20,835 bases of DNA from a virus, in the IMG/VR virus record IMGVR_UViG_3300030109_004096, positions 1 through 20,835 of that record, one strand, 5' to 3'. The notes beneath the pieces are model-generated. The model made no database searches. It was not told the origin of the DNA and saw only the letters and a program-made list of their open reading frames with translations. How positions within the stretch are numbered: the first letter of the stretch is position 1; each line of letters starts with the position of its first letter. Made by a program: the position numbers and the translations under genes. Positions 1-5,823 of this stretch are shown piece by piece.

Positions 1-500
1 TCAGCTAAAAACCTTTTTAATTTATTTCCTAAACCTTTTTGAAGTACTGGTTCTGAAGATTCTTCTACTTCTCCACCATTTTGCATACCTTTGTGGGAAT
101 ATCCCATTTTTTTCATTCGTAAATGATCTTCATATGTCTTTGCAAGATATCCTTTGTCGTTTTTGTCGTACATCATATGCTCTTTAAAGTCTACTTCTCC
201 ACCCTTCTGCATATTGCGGGTAGCGTCTACTCTTTGTCGTACTGGAGAATCAGCAATGGGAAATCCATTTGCTTCTATCTTTACTGGAGAGTTATCTTGC
301 GGTTGCAAGTTTACAAGAGAGGCTGATACCATTAACTTATTTAATGCACCATGTGCACCGTCAGCTTGATTTAACAGTTCCATATTATCTTTACCAATTG
401 AATTTACCGCGTTACGTCTGACGACGTACTCACCCGGTTCTAGGTTGGCGTTAACAACGTCACCCATCGGATACTGTCGGTAGTGTGGCATGCCCTTCAT
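1..500 (-). CDS. Virion-associated protein with PGEYVVRR motif, 3' end cut by window edge
   Basis: The reading frame starts at the ATG at 500 and stays open to position 1, giving at least 166 residues; its stop lies outside the window. Residues 19-26 read LEPGEYVV and are followed by RRNAVNSIG. This 'PGEYVV.R.A' motif is known from tape-measure and other phage virion proteins. The visible C-terminal part has two short NGGEV/KGGEV glycine-rich repeats, also seen in marine phage structural proteins. No clear Shine-Dalgarno precedes the ATG, and an alternative ATG lies at 491. It sits downstream of the large terminase on the same strand, in the packaging/virion block. The virion role is inferred from motif and position; the exact structural role is not known. 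Confidence 0.7.
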   Translation of the reverse strand, partial: MKGMPHYRQYPMGDVVNANLEPGEYVVRRNAVNSIGKDNMELLNQADGAHGALNKLMVSASLVNLQPQDNSPVKIEANGFPIADSPVRQRVDATRNMQKGGEVDFKEHMMYDKNDKGYLAKTYEDHLRMKKMGYSHKGMQNGGEVEESSEPVLQKGLGNKLKRFLA

Positions 501-508
501 GTATGTGG

Positions 509-530
509 AGTATTTTATAAATAAAATACT
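509..530 (-). other. AT-only hairpin between terminase and next late gene
   Basis: Nine-base arms at 509-517 and 522-530 are perfectly complementary around a TAAA loop. On the minus strand this falls between the end of the large terminase gene and the next gene, a place for a weak terminator or a processing site. There is no G/C-rich stem or clean T-run, so termination is not assured. Confidence 0.4.
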
Positions 531-602
531 GAGGGTAAATTATGAAAGGAAAATTATATTTACAATATAATTTAAGAAAAAAGCTATAAAAACTTTATAT
601 TA

Positions 603-2231
603 TTAAAAATTGCGTGATCCAGTTATCCAATTATAAGTTTTTTTGACTGTAAACTTACGTGTTTCGTCTTCTTTTGTTTCAATTTCATCTTTTGACATCC
701 TTTGAGATTTTGGTGCTCTCGCATAATAGTCAGCATAGTATAAAGCATCCATGATGTCATCGTTGCGTGGTTTGGGGTGTTCAAAGAGTTCATCAACCAA
801 TTCCGTCATATGTCTTTGCAGGTATAACTTTTTTGAATTAACAATAGGCCCGAGTGTTGTTTCCAGCCTATCTTCTTTTTTAATTCTTGCTGGCGGCTTC
901 ACTCCTTTAAAAATACCGGGAAGTAGCCTTTTTTCGTTGGCGCTCATTCGTGTCACCATATCTCGCACCATTTCTTGGGCGGCAACAGTCTCAATAGTAA
1001 CTCTCCTTACTGGAGAATATTTCTTTGCCATCTCTATAATTTTTTGCGGAACGTCAAATGTGGGTATTCTTTCTCTAAAGTAGTCAATAACATACCTATT
1101 ATTGTTTGCATCTATACCCATAACTAGTATTACCTGAAAGTCTGATGTTTCCGTTGCTGTAGCGGCAAGGTCAACACCCATATATACATTAACAGGTATT
1201 GCATCTTCCCCTTCAATAATATAGTTAAACCCACCTTCATTCTTAAATACCCCACTATAGTACTGGATTCGATCAATTTTAAAAGAAGCATTGGATATAT
1301 CCCTTGCATCGTTCATATACTCCTGTGCAAACTTATTTACCAGACCCGCTTCGATAAACTCGCGCTTCTTTCTATCCAGCTTTTCAAGAGAGAATTGTTC
1401 AGGCCAAATAGATTTACTATCCTCTACTGCTCGATGAAAGACTACATCCCAAGGATAACTGCGATTGTCTTTCATTGCATTCTTATATCCGTCACACACC
1501 ATCTGTAAAAAGCTATCATAGTGAACAATAGTACCCGATAACCATATCCACCCTTCATTACCGGGGGTTTCTTCTAGCGCTGGATATACTGTAGATACTA
1601 CCCATTTTTTAATTTCTGCTCTACGTTCTGGTGTTTTGGTGTTTAATTCGGATTCAAAGTCATCAAGAACAATACCAGTATAGCGCACATCTACTTCTGC
1701 CCTACCTCTTAACCTTTGTGAAGTACCCTTTGCAATAACACGATCTCCCTTTGGAGTTACAATATCTTTCTCTGTCCACCTCTTTCCTGCTCTTCCACCG
1801 TCCATATTACCAAAGTAGTATTTTATTTTCTTATTTACCTCAAAATGGTTTCGTAAATATTTTAAGTGATCAATAGACTGACTTTGCTCTTCAGACACCC
1901 AAGCAACAAAATGTTGTTGATTCTCTCCAGAAAAGCATAGTTTATGCATAATTGCCGCTTTAGACAGTATAGACTTACCAAAACCTCTTGGCATAACAAT
2001 ACATGTCCTACCTCCGGGGGCAGTACTAATTAATTTTTTAGCAACGTCAAAGTGAAAACTGGGAGAAGCGGACTTATTTAAGAAATCGCGGGGTAAAAAT
2101 GCACGACCAAAGAATACAAGGTCTGTATATGCTTTTGCCAATATCTCATCCCGCTCGGCCATTAAGTTCGGAGCAGGGTTAATATTGAAGTTTGTTATGT
2201 CGTTATTGTCTTTTATGTCTTCAACTGACAT
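603..2231 (-). CDS. terL: Terminase large subunit (ATPase and nuclease)
   Basis: This 542-residue protein is the phage DNA-packaging motor, which pumps DNA into the prohead and cuts the concatemer. The N-terminal ATPase has a Walker A variant PRGFGKS at residues 81-87, a Walker B strand IVLDDFE at 187-193 and an SGT coupling motif at 232-234. The C-terminal RNase H-like nuclease shows D354 (VDLAATATETSD), E414 (TIETVAAQE) and an acidic cluster D491/D492/D495 (NDDIMDALYYAD). Length and motif order are normal for the family. The ATG at 2231 has no strong Shine-Dalgarno. The small subunit lies 81 nt upstream on the same strand, so both are probably on one late transcript. All key catalytic residues are present. 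Confidence 0.95.
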   Translation of the reverse strand: MSVEDIKDNNDITNFNINPAPNLMAERDEILAKAYTDLVFFGRAFLPRDFLNKSASPSFHFDVAKKLISTAPGGRTCIVMPRGFGKSILSKAAIMHKLCFSGENQQHFVAWVSEEQSQSIDHLKYLRNHFEVNKKIKYYFGNMDGGRAGKRWTEKDIVTPKGDRVIAKGTSQRLRGRAEVDVRYTGIVLDDFESELNTKTPERRAEIKKWVVSTVYPALEETPGNEGWIWLSGTIVHYDSFLQMVCDGYKNAMKDNRSYPWDVVFHRAVEDSKSIWPEQFSLEKLDRKKREFIEAGLVNKFAQEYMNDARDISNASFKIDRIQYYSGVFKNEGGFNYIIEGEDAIPVNVYMGVDLAATATETSDFQVILVMGIDANNNRYVIDYFRERIPTFDVPQKIIEMAKKYSPVRRVTIETVAAQEMVRDMVTRMSANEKRLLPGIFKGVKPPARIKKEDRLETTLGPIVNSKKLYLQRHMTELVDELFEHPKPRNDDIMDALYYADYYARAPKSQRMSKDEIETKEDETRKFTVKKTYNWITGSRNF

Positions 2232-2312
2232 AATTCAAGCATATATGTATCGTACTAGGGTATGATATGTGGAAAGGGTAGGCATAACTGGTAGTATCTG
2301 GATTATAATACA

Positions 2313-3044
2313 TTATTCACTTGCCTCTGGTAATAACCCCTGTTCAAATGCTTTTAGCTTTTCTTTTGAGAAACCAGTAAACTCCTGTATCAACGCTACT
2401 GATTCTGATTTCTTTTCTGTATTCAATAAGCCTGATATCTTCATTAATGTTTCTAATGCTCTTAATTTATCTCCATGACGTGCTTTTCTGCTATCTACCA
2501 CACTTTTCATCTCTTCTAACAGATATGTCTTACTAATACCTAGATCATCTAATAATAATTCTATTTCTTTATTTACCATAGTTCTTACTCTCTTTTCTCT
2601 TAATAAAGCCATTGATCTACTACGTGCATAGTCATAATCTTTGGTTTTAAAGCAATTAAGGTAGGCGTTTGCAGGTTTTGCACCCATTGCCACCATCTTT
2701 GCAAAATTCTTTTCTCTTATTGTAGTAATCTTATTATTTTTGTAATTAACAAAGCAGTATACGTTTTTTGCAGGTTCTCCTAATAACTTAGTATATTTCC
2801 CAGTAGAAGCAGTACCAAGCAATGTGCGTATAAAGTCACTCGTACTATTGTTTCTTACACTAGTATCTTTCATGTTCCACCTGTGAATAATACTCATAAC
2901 CTTACCATCGTCTGATTTTATCCATTCTCCAATCTGTGCCTTCCGCCAGTCGGGTACTATTTTTTCGCGGGGGTGATGTTGGCGGAACTCATTTTCATCC
3001 TTGTATAATGTATACTCAACCCCTTTTACTTTTTTCTTGTGCAA
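2313..3044 (-). CDS. terS: Terminase small subunit, TTG start
   Basis: The small subunit recognises packaging DNA and loads the large subunit. Starting at the TTG at 3044 gives 243 residues. This start has GAGG six bases upstream and lies one base after the stop codon of the upstream gene. An upstream ATG at 3104 would overlap that gene by 59 nt and adds a hydrophobic, atypical leader. An N-terminal WIKSDDGK segment (about residues 41-48) resembles the 'DWV..DDGKV' start of many phage small terminases. A helix-turn-helix-like region (about 111-160) with an A.AYL pattern follows, then a helical oligomerisation part containing GDKLRALETLMKISGLL (191-207), typical of the family. Adjacency to the large subunit supports the call. 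Confidence 0.82.
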   Translation of the reverse strand: MHKKKVKGVEYTLYKDENEFRQHHPREKIVPDWRKAQIGEWIKSDDGKVMSIIHRWNMKDTSVRNNSTSDFIRTLLGTASTGKYTKLLGEPAKNVYCFVNYKNNKITTIREKNFAKMVAMGAKPANAYLNCFKTKDYDYARSRSMALLREKRVRTMVNKEIELLLDDLGISKTYLLEEMKSVVDSRKARHGDKLRALETLMKISGLLNTEKKSESVALIQEFTGFSKEKLKAFEQGLLPEASE

Positions 3045-3045
3045 A

Positions 3046-3267
3046 CTAAGCCTCAGCTTCAGTCTCAGAAGTATACAGTAGTACCGGAATATCCATTTCA
3101 TCAATAATAATCATCATCTGCATTACATACTTATAATCTCCCGAAGCCTTGAATTTATCCGATAAGTCTTTTAATATCTCAATGGAAGGCCCCAATTCTA
3201 AAGAACGCTCATAATCGTATAAATCCATAATAGAATATAGATAGCATATAACTATTTTATCAATCAT
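3046..3267 (-). CDS. Small protein upstream of terminase small subunit, unknown function
   Basis: A 73-residue frame ends in an acidic SETEAEA tail one base before the preferred TTG start of the small terminase, so the two are probably translationally coupled. Two starts are possible: ATG 3267, or ATG 3228 giving a 60-residue protein beginning MDLYDYERSLELG. Neither has a clear Shine-Dalgarno. The shorter form looks more natural because the first 13 residues of the longer form are hydrophobic and AT-driven. The sequence is helical and methionine-rich (YVMQMMIIIDEM). I do not recognise a family. It is the first gene of the leftward block and lies next to the divergent control region. Confidence 0.6.
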   Translation of the reverse strand: MIDKIVICYLYSIMDLYDYERSLELGPSIEILKDLSDKFKASGDYKYVMQMMIIIDEMDIPVLLYTSETEAEA

Positions 3268-3328
3268 TTAATTTTTACTTGACAAACAGCTTATATAACA
3301 ATAAATTCAACCGTCCGTTTCAGGACGA

Positions 3329-3448
3329 TACTATTAATACTATTAATAGTACTATTATAGTACTATATAGTAATATTATAGTAATATATAGTACTACTCG
3401 CTATAACTATATATAGTTACTATAGTAATAAATAGTATTATATAGTAC
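3329..3448. repeat. Helically phased TAGTA/TACTA array
   Basis: TAGTA occurs at 3347, 3358, 3368, 3379 and 3389, a mean step of 10.5 bp, then TAGTT at 3414 and TAGTA at 3423, 3433 and 3443. TACTA, its complement, occurs at 3329, 3338, 3350 and 3361. A 16-bp perfect palindrome TAACTATATATAGTTA lies at 3404-3419 between the two half-arrays. The motifs therefore sit on one face of the helix. This could be a cooperative protein-binding site, a bend or an unwinding element. It lies just upstream of the leftward block. Confidence 0.75.
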
Positions 3449-3476
3449 CGCCAGAAAAATGAAGTAAGTAATCCCA

Positions 3477-3491
3477 ATGTCATAATGACAT
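3477..3491. promoter_or_regulatory. Operator-like palindrome ATGTCATAATGACAT
   Basis: Seven-base arms are perfectly complementary around a central A, the usual shape of a dimeric repressor site. No second copy was seen nearby and the binding protein is unknown. Confidence 0.45.
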
Positions 3492-3691
3492 CATACTTCT
3501 CTCCTACCTAATATTTCTAAAAATTTTAAAAAAATTATATAATTATGTGCGTGTCTCTTTTATTTTGGCGGGCTCCCCCCCTAATCCCATTTCAGGTTGA
3601 GATTTTGAGATTGAAAAAGCCATATTGAATTATATCTGGTTGCAATATCGGATCGGTTAACAGTGCCATGTGAAAATAATTTAAAATAAAT

Positions 3692-3722
3692 GGAACTTAT
3701 TAACCTTGCCGTGCGTATCAAT
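3692..3722 (+). promoter_or_regulatory. GGAACTT-class promoter of the first rightward genes
   Basis: GGAACTT lies at 3692-3698. Sixteen bases later comes GTATCAAT, a TAT..AAT-like -10 element, with TGC just before it as in an extended -10. It is one of six plus-strand copies and the nearest to the first rightward gene, 3900. Unlike three other copies it lacks TATGAA at +25. A long leader of about 180 nt would follow. Confidence 0.5.
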
Positions 3723-3746
3723 AGTAATTGCTTATTGACAATTACT
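3723..3746. promoter_or_regulatory. Inverted repeat in leader, operator-like
   Basis: Arms AGTAATTG (3723-3730) and CAATTACT (3739-3746) are perfect complements separated by eight bases. It sits just after the predicted start of the 3692 promoter, where a bound repressor could block transcription. Confidence 0.45.
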
Positions 3747-3755
3747 TATTTGCAA

Positions 3756-3770
3756 CGATGCATGGCATCG
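3756..3770. promoter_or_regulatory. Short palindrome CGATGCATGGCATCG
   Basis: Six-base arms CGATGC and GCATCG flank ATG. It could be an operator or a small RNA hairpin in the leader of the 3900 gene. Confidence 0.4.
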
Positions 3771-3799
3771 GATAGGGCTCTAATTCTGACCTGAAATAA

Positions 3800-3826
3800 C
3801 CTACCTCAGGGGCGCAAGGCGGTAGG
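3800..3826 (+). promoter_or_regulatory. G/C-rich leader hairpin upstream of gene 3900
   Basis: Arms CCTACC (3800-3805) and GGTAGG (3821-3826) enclose a purine-rich loop. The downstream leader adds a small AAGG/CCTT hairpin near 3840-3850. The leader is much richer in G and C than the surrounding DNA, which suggests conserved structure. No riboswitch class was recognised. Confidence 0.4.
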
Positions 3827-3899
3827 CAGAAGAAGAGATAAGGCATCCTTAGGGACAGTGTCTAGATGTTGGTTATAACTTATAAGTAAGGAGTACAAA

Positions 3900-4211
3900 A
3901 TGAAAGATGTGTACAGTACAATAGAAAATATCTTAGAATATAATTTATCTGTAAAAGATAGATATATTCTAAGTGAATTAAACGAATCCAAAACAGTTCA
4001 GGTAAGAACTACGAATTGGAATACACATTATAAAATACTATCATCTTTAGATGATCCTAAATATGGTGATAGATTAAATAATACGATACGTGAAGGGTGG
4101 TGCGAAGGGTTAAATAGACGAAAAGGTTCTGAAGGAGAAGAGTTTGTTCAATCAGGGTTAGAACATGGAGATATACAAGTGATAGAAGTTAGATTCAGAA
4201 AGGCGGTGTAA
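3900..4211 (+). CDS. First rightward gene, unknown function (103 aa)
   Basis: The start is well supported by AAGGAG at 3888-3893, six bases before the ATG. The protein is soluble and mixed-charge, with an N-terminal helical part (STIENILEYNLSVKDRYILSEL) and a Gly-rich, charged middle (GLNRRKGSEGEEF). The 15 bases from 3888 to 3902, AAGGAGTACAAAATG, recur exactly at the 4743 gene, suggesting a shared or duplicated initiation cassette. As the first gene after the control region it is likely expressed early. No domain was recognised. Confidence 0.75.
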   Translation: MKDVYSTIENILEYNLSVKDRYILSELNESKTVQVRTTNWNTHYKILSSLDDPKYGDRLNNTIREGWCEGLNRRKGSEGEEFVQSGLEHGDIQVIEVRFRKAV

Positions 4212-4212
4212 A

Positions 4213-4419
4213 ATGATAGTAGCAAACACACCAGAACAGATAGAGATGTTCCGTCTCTTAGCAATGAGAGGCGCTCTCAAGTTGGAACTGAAAGGCTTCC
4301 ATAGAAGAGGCAGATCAATCTATTCTGTTGTTAAACAGGAGTTTGGATTTAAAGGCAATAAACAAAAGGTCTTAGATCAATTCGAACTCTACATAAAAGA
4401 GAAAGGCGGGTTAAAATGA
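4213..4419 (+). CDS. Small conserved phage-type protein (68 aa), unknown function
   Basis: The ATG follows the previous stop by one base, and the purine-rich end of the previous gene (AGGCGGTG) serves as ribosome binding site. The sequence pattern 'MRGALKLELKG..RRGRS.Y..VK.EFGFKGNKQKVLDQFE.Y' resembles small hypothetical proteins that I recall from many unrelated phages. The protein is basic and helical, and could bind nucleic acid, but that is inference. Its stop overlaps the next start by four bases (ATGA), implying coupled translation. Confidence 0.8.
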   Translation: MIVANTPEQIEMFRLLAMRGALKLELKGFHRRGRSIYSVVKQEFGFKGNKQKVLDQFELYIKEKGGLK

Positions 4420-4688
4420 ATGAACTATTAGGATTGATGAACGCTTACAGATCGTGGGATTATTACGATTTTATAGAGATTTTCTTTGTAAATCGTTTTC
4501 CCGGTATAAAAGCTAGATCAACTACTGTTGACAATGGCCTTGATAGGTCGTTGTACTGGAAGGATGACTACGCCAGAGAAAAATGGATGAAATTCCAAAG
4601 TAATCCTGTTTCTTATATGTGTAGCATGGATAGTATGACTCTAAAGGCCTTTAGAGAGGCCATCACAAAAGAGATCAACAATCCCTAA
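4416..4688 (+). CDS. Unknown early protein (90 aa)
   Basis: The start overlaps the previous stop as ATGA and has AAAGGCGGG upstream. The protein is rich in aromatic residues and methionine (WDYYDFIEIFFVNRFPG; YMCSMDSMTLKAF). It has no transmembrane segment or recognised motif. It closes a three-gene run (3900, 4213, 4416) and is followed by a GAAA-capped hairpin. Confidence 0.7.
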   Translation: MNELLGLMNAYRSWDYYDFIEIFFVNRFPGIKARSTTVDNGLDRSLYWKDDYAREKWMKFQSNPVSYMCSMDSMTLKAFREAITKEINNP

Positions 4689-4701
4689 TCAATAACCAAA
4701 A

Positions 4702-4727
4702 GAGGGCGGGGCGAAAGCTCCGCTCTC
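4702..4727 (+). other. GAAA-tetraloop hairpin without T-run
   Basis: An 11-bp stem with two G-T pairs (4702-4712 with 4717-4727) is capped by GAAA. No T-run follows; instead an AAGGAG ribosome binding site begins four bases after the stem. It may stabilise the 3' end of the upstream mRNA or tune translation of gene 4743. AATAACCAAA at 4691-4700, just before it, recurs before the 4921 terminator and near 6432. Confidence 0.6.
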
Positions 4728-4742
4728 ATAAAGGAGTACAAA

Positions 4743-4910
4743 ATGCTAACTAGAAAGCACTTTAGATCAATTGCTAGTATTTTAGACGATTTCAGCGATA
4801 ATATCGATAAGCAAGATATTGTTGAGGCTATGTCTAGATACTTACAATCGCAAAATAGCAGGTTTCAAGCCGTAAGGTTTGAGGATGCTTGTTATCGTAG
4901 CGATGCTTAA
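4743..4910 (+). CDS. Very small phage protein (55 aa) of a recurrent type
   Basis: The 55-residue protein begins MLTRKHFRSIASILDD and contains the pattern 'AMSRYLQSQNSRFQAVRF..AC'. The layout R.HF..IA.IL ... L...Q..RF...RF..AC is, from memory, shared with short hypothetical proteins in many phages and some bacteria. AAGGAG lies six bases upstream, in a 15-base context identical to that of gene 3900. A strong terminator begins 10 bases after the stop, so this is the last gene of the first early unit. Function unknown. Confidence 0.78.
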   Translation: MLTRKHFRSIASILDDFSDNIDKQDIVEAMSRYLQSQNSRFQAVRFEDACYRSDA

Positions 4911-4920
4911 TAACCAAAAC

Positions 4921-4951
4921 AGGGGCGGTCTTCGGATCGCCTCTTTTTTTT
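4921..4951 (+). terminator. Strong Rho-independent terminator (UUCG loop)
   Basis: A 10-bp stem (4921-4930 with 4935-4944) is closed by a C(UUCG)G tetraloop and runs into eight T residues. It ends the first rightward unit and insulates the iteron region. Confidence 0.92.
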
Positions 4952-4976
4952 GTCTAATTTTAAATTTAATACCGCC

Positions 4977-5148
4977 AATTCACGTAACTAGATCAGCGCT
5001 AAAAACCATTTTATAGGCGCAATTCACGTAGCTAGATACTATTATATATATTATTCGGTCAATTCACGTAATTAACTATTAAATAACGTAAATTCACGTA
5101 ATTAGCTCTAATTTGGCTATTATAGAGAGATAATTCACGTAACTAGCT
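4977..5148. repeat. Five iterons AATTCACGTAryTArvT, candidate replication origin
   Basis: Seventeen-base direct repeats lie at 4977-4993, 5021-5037, 5061-5077, 5091-5107 and 5132-5148. All five share AATTCACGTA, then TA and a final T. Start-to-start steps are 44, 40, 30 and 41 bp, close to four, four, three and four helical turns. They occupy a gene-free gap between a strong terminator and a promoter. Iterons beside AT-rich DNA are typical of initiator-bound origins; a repressor operator array is the alternative. A replication-initiator-like gene lies at 10919. Confidence 0.85.
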
Positions 5149-5290
5149 TGTATTAGCTTAAATCAATAAAACGTGCTTAAAGGTATCAATTACCATTTAA
5201 TTATATTATATATAAATAAGCACTAACAAGAATAAAAACAAGGCGCGGTTTTTTATACTATTATTACATCTAAATAAATAAATATTAATT
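5149..5290. other. AT-rich segment beside iterons, possible unwinding element
   Basis: This stretch has long A/T runs, densest at 5185-5222 and 5255-5290, and no gene. Positioned directly after the iterons it could be the melting region of an origin. A short AAAAAC/GTTTTT hairpin lies around 5234-5253. Nothing else was seen. Confidence 0.4.
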
Positions 5291-5293
5291 ATT

Positions 5294-5333
5294 TTGGAAC
5301 TTTTATTGATTACGTGCATTTACAGGGTATGAA
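5294..5333 (+). promoter_or_regulatory. GGAACTT-class promoter before gene 5360
   Basis: GGAACTT at 5296-5302 is preceded by TT. The -10-like TTTACA begins about 16 bases later, and TATGAA lies exactly 25 bases after GGAACTT (5328-5333). Between the two boxes, GATTACGTGCATT (5308-5320) matches the inverted iteron core at 11 of 13 bases, so the iteron-binding protein might also control this promoter. Confidence 0.6.
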
Positions 5334-5359
5334 ACAAAATAAAATAAGGATTAAATAAA

Positions 5360-5569
5360 ATGAAATTAACTAAAAATAATATTGGTAAATCTTACTTCGA
5401 TCCCACAGTTAAAGGTGATCTAGTCGCAATTACATTTCAAAATATGAATAAAGGTTATTTAACAGGCAATATTGACATATGTAGTAATGGTGGAGAACCT
5501 CAAAAAATGTATGAAGTTGAAGGTATTGGTGAAGTATGGGAATGGTGCTTAGTTTGGATAAATAAATAA
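5360..5569 (+). CDS. Small phage-type protein (69 aa), unknown function
   Basis: The first gene after the iteron gap is preceded by AAGGA nine bases upstream. It begins MKLTKNNIGKSYFDPTVKGD and ends VEGIGEVWEWCLVWINK. The pattern 'IGK.F.DPT.KGDL...GY........YEVEGIGEVWEW.LV' is one I recall from small hypothetical proteins in several phages. The predicted fold is mostly beta strand. No catalytic motif is visible. It lies 19 bases before the next gene and is driven by the 5294 promoter. Confidence 0.75.
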   Translation: MKLTKNNIGKSYFDPTVKGDLVAITFQNMNKGYLTGNIDICSNGGEPQKMYEVEGIGEVWEWCLVWINK

Positions 5570-5588
5570 TAAAATAAAGGATAATAAA

Positions 5589-5813
5589 ATGACTATATAT
5601 AAAATAAAAGAGTTAACAAAAGAAACCGCACCATACTTTTTCGATAGAAAAACAATGAAGTTTTTCGGTCAAACTTTAAAGGATTTTACAGTTAAAAAAC
5701 AAAAAGATGGTAGGTATTTAATAACCGCACCAAGTAACGATTTTTATGGTAATAAAATGGATAAAACCATAAGATATTTTAACCCTAAAAATAATAAACT
5801 TGAATTTAAATAG
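5589..5813 (+). CDS. Small conserved phage-type protein (74 aa), unknown function
   Basis: The start has AAAGGATAATAAAATG, a ribosome-binding cassette used by many genes here. The core 'TKETAPYFFDRKTMKFFGQTLKDF.V' and end 'RYFNPKNNKLEFK' match, from memory, a short hypothetical protein common in phages of many hosts. It is basic and soluble with no transmembrane segment. Its role is unknown; conservation across phages suggests a general host-takeover or DNA-metabolism function, which is inference. The next gene starts 10 bases after its stop. Confidence 0.78.
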   Translation: MTIYKIKELTKETAPYFFDRKTMKFFGQTLKDFTVKKQKDGRYLITAPSNDFYGNKMDKTIRYFNPKNNKLEFK

Positions 5814-5823
5814 AGGTAACAAA

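Larger units (their letters stand above)
3268..3899. promoter_or_regulatory. Divergent 632-bp control region between late and early blocks
   Basis: No convincing gene is present. The region separates the leftward terminase block from the rightward early block. It holds the phased TAGTA/TACTA array, an operator-like palindrome, a GGAACTT promoter, two further inverted repeats and a G/C-rich leader hairpin, listed individually. The stretch 3500-3660 is plain AT-rich DNA with a short C-run near 3573 and no structure I can support. This is the natural place for an early/late transcription switch. Confidence 0.7.

Noticed and set aside
751-1083. Plus-strand frame opposite the large terminase
   Set aside because: It is the complement of conserved terminase coding sequence and has no ribosome binding site.
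3806-3991. Minus-strand frame over the start of gene 3900
   Set aside because: It overlaps a well-supported start and leader hairpin and has no ribosome binding site.
4977-5148. CRISPR array
   Set aside because: Repeats are 17 bases, spacers vary from 13 to 27 bases, and no adaptation genes are adjacent. Iterons explain it better.
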